46,023 bases of DNA from a virus, in the IMG/VR virus record IMGVR_UViG_3300022745_000051, positions 1 through 46,023 of that record; one strand, 5' to 3'. Position 1 is the first letter of the stretch; the number at the start of each line of letters is the position of its first letter. The notes below the pieces were generated by a model. That model searched no databases. It was not told the origin of the DNA and worked only from the letters and a program-made list of their open reading frames with translations. A program made the position numbers and the translations under genes. Below are positions 1 to 6,889 of the stretch, piece after piece.

Positions 1-392
1 GCGGTGTGCAGGTCTTCGCTAAGAAGAATGCCAGCGGTAAGGCCCGCACTGCTAAGCAGTTGTCGGACTTCTTCACCGCATGTGCTACCGCATTGTCGGG
101 CTTCATCGACGCAACTGCGCCTACTGTCAGCACCCGTGTTCGCACGGCCACTAACACGCTAACCATCACCTTCAGCGAGGCACTCGATACTGGTGTTGTT
201 CCTGCAACGTCTGCCTTCGTTATCACTCCTACTCGTACCGTTACGGCGGTAAGTGTTGTGGGTAGCACGGTTGTGGTTACTGCTACTGGTGTTGTTGCTA
301 CTGATAGCGTGGCTTATACTAAGCCGGCTACCAAGGCTCTCCGCGACCGCGTTGGTAACCAAGTTGCTAGCTTCTCTGGTGTGATCGCCTAA
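1..392 (+). CDS. Ig-like (SwmB/Big-type) virion-associated protein, 5'-truncated
   Basis: This is the 3' part of a gene whose complete version is at 45208-45678. The first codon is cut by the contig end, and the 26 N-terminal residues are missing. The last 90 or so residues have the pattern of a bacterial Ig-like beta-sandwich of the SwmB type: APTVS at the start, then TLTITFSEALDTG, a run of Val/Thr strands, and a closing RVGNQVASFSG. Such domains decorate phage tails and capsids and are thought to bind host surface sugars weakly. It ends in TAATG, sharing a base with the next gene. Against the complete copy it differs by one residue (Ile to Leu). Role as a virion decoration or fibre accessory is inferred from the domain and the neighbouring fibre gene. 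Confidence 0.7.
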   Translation, partial: GVQVFAKKNASGKARTAKQLSDFFTACATALSGFIDATAPTVSTRVRTATNTLTITFSEALDTGVVPATSAFVITPTRTVTAVSVVGSTVVVTATGVVATDSVAYTKPATKALRDRVGNQVASFSGVIA

Positions 393-721
393 TGGGTAAG
401 CGCAGGAAGCATATTCTTGCGCTTATCGAGCAGTCTTGTGGGGCTCTTCCTTATCTAAGGGGAGCCCTCCCAGTAGCTGTTAGGGAAGCTAGGCAGCCAC
501 CTAAACGTATTGGCGACAATGCGCTAGCTGCCTGCTATACACATAGTGGGCGCATTGTAATATGGGTTAAACCTGAGCAGACTGCTGAAGCAGAGCTTGG
601 CTGCGTAGCCCACGAACTAATCCACGCCCTTGCTATATGGCAAGGACGACCATATGAGCATCCTATGATCGATGCAGAAATGCTGGCCGCAGAGGCAGCA
701 CTAGGAGTGCCTATTCTATGA
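392..721 (+). CDS. Small HExxH zincin-like protein (left allele)
   Basis: This 109-residue protein has a basic N-terminus (MGKRRKH) and a central CVAHELIHALAIW segment. HELIH at about residues 75-79 is the HExxH zinc-binding signature of metallopeptidases, preceded by a hydrophobic stretch as in zincin helices. A third ligand is not certain; the Glu/Asp residues in EHPMIDAEMLAAE, 12-20 residues downstream, are candidates. It is joined to the Ig-like gene by TAATG and to the fibre gene by an ATGA overlap, so all three are probably co-translated. It could be a virion-maturation protease, a peptidoglycan- or toxin-directed peptidase, or a catalytically dead fold; the sequence does not decide. 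It differs from the right-end allele (45678-46007) at three residues, with the HELIH region unchanged. No signal peptide is seen. Confidence 0.6.
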   Translation: MGKRRKHILALIEQSCGALPYLRGALPVAVREARQPPKRIGDNALAACYTHSGRIVIWVKPEQTAEAELGCVAHELIHALAIWQGRPYEHPMIDAEMLAAEAALGVPIL

Positions 722-1719
722 CAAGTAAAGCTATTAGTGTAACGGCCGGTGGGGCGGTTAAGGTTGGTATTGGCCCTACTGCGGGGCACTGGAATGGTAT
801 CTTTGTCGATGAAACGACAAAGAAGCTTAGAAGTGCTCAGGTTAATGCTGACGGGGAGTTAATCGTTACTGGGGCAAGTTGGGGTGGTGGGGGTGGGGGT
901 GGTGGCGCACTTGACGGGCTTACGGTGTCCGATATCATCGTTAACCCAACGTCCGCGTATGTAGGAAATCCCAGTGCAACCGGCTATATCCTCGCGTCAG
1001 CGGGAGTCGACTCTACAGCCGGGAACGTAATCGTCACGCTTGCGCAGGTTGTGGATGCGCCTGAAGACATTGGGCTGTGGGTTTCTGACGGCTCCGATGG
1101 CTCTGGCAATACCCTTGTGCACAGGCACCCGGATTACCCAATCGATACGATCATACCGCTAACTACTATTTTCCCAGTGCTCGGCGAGCCTGGAGTTTAC
1201 GTTAGGCCGCTGTCCTATGTAGATGGCGCGACCAGCATCACCATAGGTGATCCAGATTTTAATGCTGATTTCGACAAATACGTCGACTACGTACACACTG
1301 ACACGTTCTACCCCCAGTACGGGAATCCGAGATTTAGCATAGTTAACCCGCTAGGCGCTACCGATAACGGCGGGTCAAGTTTCAAAGTTGGGGTTAGCTC
1401 CATAATATCCTCTGTTGTAAATGCGACAGCCGCAAAACAAGGTAGTTTCAATATCACTAGCGCCATTGTTGAATTCGGTGTGTCGGGGATTGGGGCGTCA
1501 AACAGCTTCGGGAAATTTAGGTTAAGTACTGAAACCGCCGTTGCCCAGGCATCGGACGCTGCGGGCACCAACGTCAGCTCCGTCACCGTAATCCCTACAG
1601 CGGTCACCATCGACACCCTAGCCACCATCCTTCCTCAAGTCCTGACCCAAACCACCGATCCGGCAGTCGCAGGGCAACTGTGGAATAACAGTGGCGTAGT
1701 CATGATTAGCGCAGGTTAA
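718..1719 (+). CDS. Putative tail fibre/spike protein with Gly-rich linker
   Basis: A 333-residue protein rich in Val, Thr, Ser, Asp and Gly, typical of beta-structured phage appendages. Residues 1-55 form a small head domain, residues 56-63 are an unbroken run of eight glycines that should act as a flexible hinge, and the remainder is predicted beta-rich. The C-terminus (DPAVAGQLWNNSGVVMISAG) follows a pattern common at the ends of phage tail and neck-appendage proteins. It starts on an ATGA overlap with the HExxH gene and is followed three bases later by a membrane-protein gene. With the N-terminal fibre anchor at 40893-41585 and the lectin-like protein at 41587-42885 it probably belongs to the adsorption apparatus. 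I do not recognise a catalytic domain, and receptor specificity cannot be inferred. Confidence 0.55.
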   Translation: MTSKAISVTAGGAVKVGIGPTAGHWNGIFVDETTKKLRSAQVNADGELIVTGASWGGGGGGGGALDGLTVSDIIVNPTSAYVGNPSATGYILASAGVDSTAGNVIVTLAQVVDAPEDIGLWVSDGSDGSGNTLVHRHPDYPIDTIIPLTTIFPVLGEPGVYVRPLSYVDGATSITIGDPDFNADFDKYVDYVHTDTFYPQYGNPRFSIVNPLGATDNGGSSFKVGVSSIISSVVNATAAKQGSFNITSAIVEFGVSGIGASNSFGKFRLSTETAVAQASDAAGTNVSSVTVIPTAVTIDTLATILPQVLTQTTDPAVAGQLWNNSGVVMISAG

Positions 1720-1722
1720 ACT

Positions 1723-2109
1723 ATGCAACACTTCCTTTCTCTCTTTCCTCTAGACTATGTGCAGCACGGTCTGCTGTACTTCGTTGTTGGCTTTATTCCT
1801 GCTACGCTGATCCTGCACTGGTTGTATGCAGCAGCCACACACTTCTGGCGCTTGCAGCGAGATGGCACCCTTACTAAGGCCCAACGGCTTAGTGCTGGTC
1901 CCTTGCTTATCCTAGCAGACCTGTGGGATATCGCCTACAACTGGACTTACGGTATCGTCGTCTTCCTTGACGTGACCCGTGATCCTACGTTGTCCCAGCG
2001 CCTGAAGCGATATGCTAAGCAGGGTGACACGCGCAGGGCGAAGATGGCTAAATGGCTCGACGCAAGTCTGCTTGCTAGCCTCGATCCTACTGGTAGCCAC
2101 ATCGACTGA
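1723..2109 (+). CDS. Phage membrane protein, unknown function (lysis region)
   Basis: A 128-residue protein with two clear hydrophobic segments, about residues 13-37 (LLYFVVGFIPATLILHWLY) and 57-84 (LLILADLWDIAYNWTYGIVVF), separated by a basic loop and followed by a charged tail. It lies between the fibre gene and a 3-TM holin and shares a base with the latter (TGATG), which suggests translational coupling in a lysis cassette. It is not a recognisable endolysin, spanin or antiholin: there is no catalytic motif and no lipobox. It might regulate the holin or serve as a second membrane-permeabilising protein. Start ATG 1723 is preceded by a weak AGG Shine-Dalgarno in the end of the previous gene. 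Confidence 0.55.
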   Translation: MQHFLSLFPLDYVQHGLLYFVVGFIPATLILHWLYAAATHFWRLQRDGTLTKAQRLSAGPLLILADLWDIAYNWTYGIVVFLDVTRDPTLSQRLKRYAKQGDTRRAKMAKWLDASLLASLDPTGSHID

Positions 2110-2339
2110 TGGAAGAACATAGCCCTTTCCGCGCCCGGTGGCGCCCGTGGCTAGGTTGGATAGGCTTGAATGTGGTAGCATTCCAGGGAATAGGTCTTCC
2201 TGTCCTGAATGCTATCCTTTCCTTCTTCGGAAGGACTAGCTTACCTTACATGCCCGCGGAACTCTTTTGGGCTAGCTGTGCCGTTACTCTAGGAACAGCC
2301 GGCCTACGTACAATTGACAAACTAAAACAGCCTAAATGA
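2109..2339 (+). CDS. Putative holin, three-TM type
   Basis: A 76-residue protein with an arginine-rich N-terminus (RARWRPWLGWIG) followed by hydrophobic segments at about 16-36 and 50-68. The RPWLGW pattern at the start of the first membrane helix and the small size match the three-helix holin group related to gene-transfer-agent release holins. Holins form lesions in the inner membrane that time lysis. It is coupled to the membrane protein upstream by TGATG and to the ribonucleotide reductase downstream by an ATGA overlap. A second holin of a different class is at 42891-43118, so one of the pair may be an antiholin or pinholin. Family assignment is by pattern from memory. Confidence 0.55.
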   Translation: MEEHSPFRARWRPWLGWIGLNVVAFQGIGLPVLNAILSFFGRTSLPYMPAELFWASCAVTLGTAGLRTIDKLKQPK

Positions 2340-4330
2340 CTACACCCTCAGCCCGAGCAGCAATCATTACTCGTCGTACCTATAACCGCCCGCTTAATCC
2401 TGAGGGAACTGTCTTTGAAACATGGGAGCAGACGGTTGATCGATGCATCGAGCACCAGAAGTGGCTATGGGAGCGGGCTTCCTGTGGCACCGGTCTATCG
2501 GTAAGCAACCTAGAAGAGCTTGCGGAACTGCGGGAACTCCTCCTGAATCGTAAAGTCGGGCTTAGTGGGCGAACATTGTGGCTTGGTGGCACGGATATCG
2601 CCAAGACACGAGAAGCATCGCAGTTCAACTGCGCCTTCATGAACGTTCGGACTGTCCATGACGTAGTAGATCACACATGGTTGCTGCTTAACGGTGCTGG
2701 TGTGGGCTCACATCCTATGCCGGGAACCCTAAGCGGCTTCCAAGTGCCTATCAAGAACATCGAGTTCATCAAGAGCCAGTTCACGAAGGAAGATTGGGAA
2801 GCTGGTAGGCATGGCCGAGAAGAGAACATTGAGACATTCGAGCCTATCTCTGGTAAGTGGACTATTAGTGTCGGCGATAGTGCTGTTTCCTGGGCTAAAG
2901 CAGTCGGAAAGCTCATGGCCGGGAAGTACCCAGCTACTACCTTGGTAATCGACACTAGCCAGATTCGCTCTAAAGGCATCAGGCTTCGTGGTTATGGCTG
3001 GATTAGTGCTGGCGACCAGCCCCTCGCCGATGCGATGGAGGCTATCGCACGCTTGATGAGTCGTAGAGCTGGGCAGTTGTTGAGCTTTGCGAACCTGCAT
3101 GACATCCTGAACTGGATCGGTACTATCCTAAGTACTCGCAGGAGTGCAGAGATTGTCCTCTGTGACTATGATAGCCCGGATTGGGAGCAGTTCGCTACCT
3201 TCAAGAAGGATCACTGGCTCGACGGTAATCACCAGAGAGCTATGTCGAACAACTCCTTGGTATTCTGGAAGAAGCCTACGCAAGACCAACTGACGCACAT
3301 CTTCCAGATGATGCTTGATGCAGGCGGTTCGGAGCCAGGATTCATCAATGGAGCCGAAGCCAAGAAGCGTGCACCCTGGTTCGCAGGCGTTAATCCCTGC
3401 GGAGAGATTCTTCTGGCAGACAAAGGCTTCTGCAACCTAGTGAATATCCATGTAGGCCATGCAGATTTCCTTGAGGATCACGCTGCTTTGCTGAGAGCAA
3501 CTTGGATTGTCAGTCGAGCGAACTATCGACAGACCTGTGTAGACCTGAGGGATGGTGTCCTACAAGATGCTTGGCACCAGAACAACGAGTTCCTGAGGCT
3601 CTGTGGGGTATCCTTGACTGGTCAAGCTATGAGGCCGGACCTTACTGGATACGATTACCGGACTATCAGGAACACGGCAGTCAGTGGTGCCTACAGTATG
3701 GCTCATGAGCTGCACATGCCCTTGCCGAAGAATGTTACTACAGGCAAACCGGAGGGAACAATCAGCAAGTGTTACGACGCTACCGAGGGTGCTCACGTAC
3801 CTTTGGCTAAGTATATCTTCAACAATGTGGCTTTTGGTGGAGACGATCCACTAGTGCCTATCCTGAAAGCGGCTAACTATCGTGTCACTGACCATCCTAC
3901 TCGTCCTTATGACGTGCTGGCGTGCCTCCCGACTGCGTGGGAGTCGGTCAAGTTTGGACGGCACGGGAACTTGGAGGTTAACTCAGAGTCCGCCGTGATC
4001 CAGTTGGAGCGATATAAGACCCTGATGAGGGAGTACGTAGAGCAGAACCAGAGTGTGACGATCAGCTATGACCCGTGGGAAGTACCATTGGTCGTAGATT
4101 GGTTGATCGATAACTGGGATAACTATGTCGGTGTAAGCTTCTTGCTTAGAGCAGACCCTACTAAGACTGCGGCTGACCTAGGCTATGCATATCTACCGCA
4201 ACAACCAGTCTCTAAGGAAGAGTACGATTCCTATGTGGCTACTCTGCTGCCCCTTGATCTAGATAAAGACACAGGCGATAGCATGGTCCAAGTGGATGAT
4301 TGCTCTACAGGTATCTGCCCTATCCGGTAG
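2336..4330 (+). CDS. nrdJ: Adenosylcobalamin-dependent (class II) ribonucleoside-triphosphate reductase
   Basis: This 664-residue protein reduces ribonucleoside triphosphates to dNTPs with a cobalamin-generated thiyl radical. The active-site set of the monomeric Lactobacillus-type enzyme is present: Cys99 in FNCAF, the radical Cys355 and Glu357 in NPCGEI, Cys366 in GFCNLV exactly 11 residues later, and a C-terminal DDCSTGIC pair (Cys656/Cys661) for re-reduction by thioredoxin. It is somewhat shorter than the roughly 740-residue bacterial enzyme. It starts at an ATGA overlap with the holin and is the last gene before the large non-coding region, so it seems to be transcribed with the late/lysis genes, away from thyA and dUTPase at 14.8-22.3 kb. 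It would depend on host cobalamin and thioredoxin. No cobalamin riboswitch is seen. Confidence 0.93.
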   Translation: MTTPSARAAIITRRTYNRPLNPEGTVFETWEQTVDRCIEHQKWLWERASCGTGLSVSNLEELAELRELLLNRKVGLSGRTLWLGGTDIAKTREASQFNCAFMNVRTVHDVVDHTWLLLNGAGVGSHPMPGTLSGFQVPIKNIEFIKSQFTKEDWEAGRHGREENIETFEPISGKWTISVGDSAVSWAKAVGKLMAGKYPATTLVIDTSQIRSKGIRLRGYGWISAGDQPLADAMEAIARLMSRRAGQLLSFANLHDILNWIGTILSTRRSAEIVLCDYDSPDWEQFATFKKDHWLDGNHQRAMSNNSLVFWKKPTQDQLTHIFQMMLDAGGSEPGFINGAEAKKRAPWFAGVNPCGEILLADKGFCNLVNIHVGHADFLEDHAALLRATWIVSRANYRQTCVDLRDGVLQDAWHQNNEFLRLCGVSLTGQAMRPDLTGYDYRTIRNTAVSGAYSMAHELHMPLPKNVTTGKPEGTISKCYDATEGAHVPLAKYIFNNVAFGGDDPLVPILKAANYRVTDHPTRPYDVLACLPTAWESVKFGRHGNLEVNSESAVIQLERYKTLMREYVEQNQSVTISYDPWEVPLVVDWLIDNWDNYVGVSFLLRADPTKTAADLGYAYLPQQPVSKEEYDSYVATLLPLDLDKDTGDSMVQVDDCSTGICPIR

Positions 4331-4343
4331 TCTAGCGTTATTC

Positions 4344-4382
4344 GGAAAAGCTATTATACGGTGACTCATCTATAGCTTTTCC
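4344..4382 (+). terminator. 11-bp stem-loop after the ribonucleotide reductase gene
   Basis: GGAAAAGCTAT (4344-4354) is the perfect reverse complement of ATAGCTTTTCC (4372-4382), with a 17-base loop. It begins 13 bases after the nrdJ stop. There is no separate T-run, although the 3' arm contains TTTT. It could stop late transcription or protect the mRNA 3' end. Confidence 0.5.
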
Positions 4383-4396
4383 CTATAGACCAATAT

Positions 4397-4407
4397 CCGA
4401 TTGTGCA
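4397..4407 (+). promoter_or_regulatory. Candidate phage RNA polymerase promoter core (copy 1)
   Basis: CCGATTGTGCA, one of six perfect plus-strand copies of CCGATTGTGC. It is the first copy after the late genes and would drive phage-polymerase transcription into the early side. The motif lies in the 5' arm of an inverted repeat, TATCCGA (4394-4400) with TCGGATA (4437-4443). Confidence 0.5.
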
Positions 4408-4772
4408 ATAGCCTGAAAGGCTCTGAGCCGACGTAGTCGGATAAGGAAATCCTATCACGGCGATAGGAAAGACGCATGATGATCAGATCGACCCAGGATC
4501 GCCTCGAAGCCCGTCAGGCTGTGTCGGTATCACCGTACCCGGTTTAAGCCAGCCACGGGGCGGGGAGGGGCCTTCCTGAGGATTCCTGGAAGAGGGCCTG
4601 TGCGCGGCAAGCGGTGTAGCAGGCGAGATGGAGGAAGTTGGCGACGGAGTCGCCTTTGGCCCTGAAAGGGCTGTCGCGTTTAAGCAACAAGGTCAAAAAT
4701 TGACCAGCGATTGCGAGGGGAGGACTCCGACTTCGCCAGCTCGCTGCGCCCCCCTAGGGGCCTGCGCCCAGC

Positions 4773-4819
4773 CGCGCATACGCGCACGCGTGTAAGGCGT
4801 GCGGGCACGCGTGCGCGTA
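4773..4819. other. GC-rich alternating purine-pyrimidine tract
   Basis: Bases 4773-4794 are 22 consecutive alternating pyrimidine/purine steps, and 4805-4819 another 15, including the palindrome GCACGCGTGC at 4805-4814. Such CG/CA repeats favour left-handed Z-DNA under negative supercoiling. The surrounding 4740-4890 is much richer in GC than the rest of the region. Confidence 0.6.
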
Positions 4820-5005
4820 GGCACCCACCAGCGCGGGCGTAGGCATGCGCGTAGGGCTGGCGCTATCGCGTGCGCGGAAAGCGCTGAAGGAAGCGGCTAA
4901 GGTAGCGGCGACGTAGTCGCGAGCGCATCTGTTTCTGTCTCCGCTTTCTTGCTCTGTCTCTTGCGCTCGTCGTATTCCTCGCATCACAGCGCTTTCTTGC
5001 TTCGC

Positions 5006-5034
5006 TTGACAAGTCGGGCAGTACTCGCTAGCAT
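5006..5034 (+). promoter_or_regulatory. Sigma70 early promoter, first of four (weakest -10)
   Basis: TTGACA at 5006-5011, a 17-base spacer, and TAGCAT at 5029-5034. The -35 is consensus and the -10 matches four of six positions. It faces the early genes. Confidence 0.55.
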
Positions 5035-5109
5035 CTAGTCCTAGGTTGAAGCTTAGTCCTTTAGGACAATGGGCGACTCTGTCGCTTAAGTGCTAAGACC
5101 GAATAGGTA

Positions 5110-5120
5110 CCGATTATGCA
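5110..5120 (+). promoter_or_regulatory. One-mismatch copy of the candidate phage promoter motif
   Basis: CCGATTATGCA differs from the repeated motif by one base. It is preceded by the A-rich GAATAGGTA also seen in related form upstream of other copies, and lies among the early promoters. Confidence 0.35.
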
Positions 5121-5291
5121 AGAGGCGATAGCCCTTCAGGCTTGAGTCGACTGTGTCGAATAATTGCTCATAGAGAAGTCGGATCTGTTTGCCACGCTAG
5201 CGACAGCGAGCGAGGGAGCCGCTAGGCGGAACCGAGCGGCGTGGGAGACGGAACCGAAAGCACTAGAAGCAAGCCCTAGCACAGTAGGTAC

Positions 5292-5320
5292 TTGACAACC
5301 GGATAAAGATGAGGTAGAGT
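5292..5320 (+). promoter_or_regulatory. Sigma70 early promoter, second of four
   Basis: TTGACA at 5292-5297, 17-base spacer, TAGAGT at 5315-5320. The sequence TAGGTACTTGACAAC around the -35 is repeated exactly at the third promoter, which suggests duplication of the promoter unit. Confidence 0.7.
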
Positions 5321-5455
5321 AGAGTCTCGATGAAGTAGACGAGTGTAGAAGCTCTAAGTAAGAGTCTAGTGAGAATAGCCGGTGACGCCGGGTTCTAGAT
5401 AACGACTTAGATCAAAGCTTCATATAGACGGTCCTAGTTGATAGTCTATAGGTAC

Positions 5456-5484
5456 TTGACAACAGATTCGGATTCTGTTATACT
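5456..5484 (+). promoter_or_regulatory. Sigma70 early promoter, third of four (strong)
   Basis: TTGACA at 5456-5461, exactly 17 bases, TATACT at 5479-5484. This is close to consensus and should be a strong host-polymerase promoter, comparable in role to T7 A1-A3. Confidence 0.85.
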
Positions 5485-5509
5485 AGAGTCTGGCGAGTTA
5501 AGAGGGCTC

Positions 5510-5791
5510 GCATCGAAGATGCACAGCGTCTAATAGCGCTTAGCACCTCCGGTGCACAGCCCCTTGACAAGCGGTTCTAGTTATGGTATAGTGTAATCAA
5601 GCTGTAGACAGCGCGAGCTAAGTCTCAGATGCATAGAGTCCTATGGATTCTGTATCTGTGATACGCTTTTGTGTTAAAGTCTAACCGAAAGGTTATAGCC
5701 TTACGGATGGTATAAGTCCATCTTCAAGGGCTGACTTGATGCTCTGCAACGAAGTTGCCTAGCCCTTTAGGGCCGGGTGCATCTTCGATGC
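5510..5791. repeat. 15-bp long-range inverted repeat
   Basis: GCATCGAAGATGCAC (5510-5524) and GTGCATCTTCGATGC (5777-5791) are exact reverse complements 252 bases apart. In the leader RNA they could close a large domain containing several smaller hairpins. Each arm can also fold locally (GCATC/GATGC). Confidence 0.7.
5564..5592 (+). promoter_or_regulatory. Sigma70 early promoter, fourth of four (strong)
   Basis: TTGACA at 5564-5569, exactly 17 bases, TATAGT at 5587-5592. It is the closest promoter to the first early gene and leaves an untranslated leader of about 500 bases. Confidence 0.85.
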
Positions 5792-6003
5792 TAGGTTGAT
5801 AGAAGGCACCTGATCAGGCTACGGAGTGATACCCGCCGGATAATAGGGCCATCCTCGAAGATAGGTTATGGTTCGTATGTGCCTTAGGCCGATAGTATCG
5901 GAGCGCCCTTACAACTGAGAACCTTAGAGGCTATGTCTGGAACCGTCGTTAGACGGGATATGCCAGATAACACCGTTAGGTGCCTAGTCTATCCCTATGG
6001 GCA

Positions 6004-6068
6004 GACTTAAGCGATCATACAATCGATTCCTTAAGTCCGCCTATAGGCGGTTATGTGACCTCGGTCAC
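6004..6068 (+). other. Three consecutive hairpins just before the first early gene
   Basis: GACTTAAG (6004-6011) pairs with CTTAAGTC (6030-6037), with CGAT/ATCG nested inside. This is followed by CCGCC-TATA-GGCGG (6037-6050) and GTGAC-CTCG-GTCAC (6055-6068). They end 26 bases before the start codon of the first early gene and may stabilise or process the leader, as RNase III sites do in T7. Confidence 0.55.
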
Positions 6069-6094
6069 TCTTCTACAACCCGATAGGACTAAAC

Positions 6095-6622
6095 ATGAAA
6101 GCTTCCCTCGCACAATCTGCGATCATCACTGATGCTTCTAAGATCGGTGAACTGATCGACAGCATCCAAAAGGCCGGCGCTAAGCTGGATCGTATGATCT
6201 GGCAAGGCGCTGTCTCGGCGATCGCTCACCTGGATCAGCATGGTGATGTGACGCTGGTGAATCGACTCTATACGGCCATGCCTAAGGGCAGCCGTGCTCT
6301 TGCGCTGGCTGAGTATCTGCTCGCCTTCGCCAAGGTTCGGGCGAATGATGATCCGAAGAATAAGAAGGCGACTCCCTTCCTGTACGCCAAGGACAAGGAC
6401 ACCAAGCTGGAGAAGGCGCTGACGACTCCGTGGTATGACTTCCGTAAGGAAAAGTCTCCGGATGAAGTCTTCGACTTTGGCGCTATGCTGGCTAAGCTCA
6501 TTGAAAGGGCTGAGGCGGCGCAGGCCAATGGCAAGCCCGTGAAGGGTGCCGAGAGTATCAGTGCCATCCGTAAGGCGCTGGTTTCTGTCGGCGACGATTC
6601 GTCGATGGGCGATCCCGACTAA
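6095..6622 (+). CDS. First early protein, unknown function
   Basis: A 175-residue soluble protein and the first gene behind the host promoters, the place where T7-like phages keep proteins that disarm the host. Residues 15-75 look helical (GELIDSIQKAGAKLDRMIWQ, then HGDVTLVNRLYTAMPKGSRA); residues 80-120 are rich in Lys and Asp, and the C-terminus is acidic. It is not an Ocr-like DNA mimic, since lysine is too frequent. Proteins of this general look occur in other podoviruses but I cannot name a function. ATG 6095 is preceded by GATAGGA. It is followed by a strong intrinsic-terminator-like hairpin with a T9 run, so it may be expressed at a higher level than the genes downstream. Confidence 0.75.
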   Translation: MKASLAQSAIITDASKIGELIDSIQKAGAKLDRMIWQGAVSAIAHLDQHGDVTLVNRLYTAMPKGSRALALAEYLLAFAKVRANDDPKNKKATPFLYAKDKDTKLEKALTTPWYDFRKEKSPDEVFDFGAMLAKLIERAEAAQANGKPVKGAESISAIRKALVSVGDDSSMGDPD

Positions 6623-6640
6623 TACGACGGAAACTGACTC

Positions 6641-6697
6641 CACATTCCCTAGGTCTAGGCCCGAAAGGCCTGGGCCTATCCATGTGTATTTTTTTTT
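6641..6697 (+). terminator. Hairpin plus T9 tract, structured element copy A
   Basis: The stem is 5-bp CACAT (6641-6645) with ATGTG (6682-6686), an internal loop, then 12 pairs: 6650-6661 with 6667-6678, two of them G-U, closed by a CGAAA loop. A run of nine T (6689-6697) follows almost at once. This is a textbook intrinsic terminator, but the T-run also leads directly into the Shine-Dalgarno of the next small gene, so partial read-through is expected. A related element is at 6890-6928. Confidence 0.8.
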
Positions 6698-6706
6698 GGA
6701 GTAGTT

Positions 6707-6886
6707 ATGTCTAAGCAAGAAGTATTGATGGGCTATAAAGGTATCATAGCCACGAACCGAGAATGGCTGTTCATCTTGCGCGACGATTCTAGGATCATGT
6801 CCGTAACAGGTAGACACGATGTGGCAATGATCCTGTCGCAACTGCTGCGGCAATATGCCGCCCGCCTTATAGGGGCCGGCTGCTGA
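6707..6886 (+). CDS. Small early protein, 59 residues
   Basis: ATG 6707 is preceded by a good Shine-Dalgarno (TTGGAG, ending five bases upstream). The product begins MSKQEVLMGYKGIIATNREW, continues with a beta-like WLFILRDDSR segment and an amphipathic helix (DVAMILSQLLRQYAARLIG), and ends GAGC. It looks like a small folded early protein rather than a chance ORF: codon usage matches its neighbours and it fills the space between two structured RNA elements. Function unknown; such small early proteins of T7-like phages often bind host enzymes. Confidence 0.65.
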   Translation: MSKQEVLMGYKGIIATNREWLFILRDDSRIMSVTGRHDVAMILSQLLRQYAARLIGAGC

Positions 6887-6889
6887 TCC

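Larger units (their letters stand above)
1..737. repeat. Left copy of near-identical terminal redundancy
   Basis: Bases 1-737 align without gaps to 45287-46023. The first 127 bases are identical; after that I count about 33 substitutions by hand, giving only four amino-acid changes (one in the Ig-like protein, three in the HExxH protein). A real T7-type terminal repeat is copied during packaging and should be identical, so this is more likely two strain alleles joined by the assembler at a shared 127-mer. The unit genome would then be about 45,286 bp. Confidence 0.9.
4428..5159 (+). repeat. Family of five CGAC-NNN-GTCG mini-hairpins
   Basis: Five hairpins share a CGAC/GTCG core with a three-base loop: 4428-4440 (CCGAC GTA GTCGG), 4640-4654 (GGCGAC GGA GTCGCC), 4908-4920 (GCGAC GTA GTCGC), 5073-5085 (GCGAC TCT GTCGC) and 5147-5159 (TCGAC TGT GTCGA). 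Loops vary freely, and the pair outside the core changes as C-G, G-C or T-A with pairing kept. Other short hairpins lie between them, for example 5057-5068 and around 4658-4668. Possible roles are protein binding sites near the packaging end or transcript protection. Confidence 0.7.
4331..6094. other. Large non-coding region, probable site of physical ends and early transcription start
   Basis: No supported gene lies in these 1.76 kb; the only longer ORF is on the minus strand at 4754-4987 inside a low-complexity GC-rich tract. The region holds a terminator-like hairpin, one perfect and one imperfect copy of the candidate phage promoter motif, an alternating purine-pyrimidine tract, four TTGACA promoters, a long-range inverted repeat and many short hairpins. 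In T7-like phages the junction between the last late gene and the first early gene contains the terminal repeat and the packaging signals, so the physical ends are most likely here. That is inference; no end sequence can be read directly. Confidence 0.75.

Noticed and set aside
159-362. Minus-strand ORFs here and throughout the window
   Set aside because: They lie opposite strongly supported forward genes, show no recognisable domains, and no minus-strand promoter or ribosome binding site stands out.
1-737. True direct terminal repeat of a T7-like phage
   Set aside because: The copies are about 4.5% different and lie inside late genes, whereas packaging makes identical repeats at the genome ends.
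4754-4987. 77-codon minus-strand ORF in the non-coding region
   Set aside because: It covers the alternating GC-rich tract, so its Ala/Arg/His-rich product is explained by composition; there is no clear ribosome binding site.
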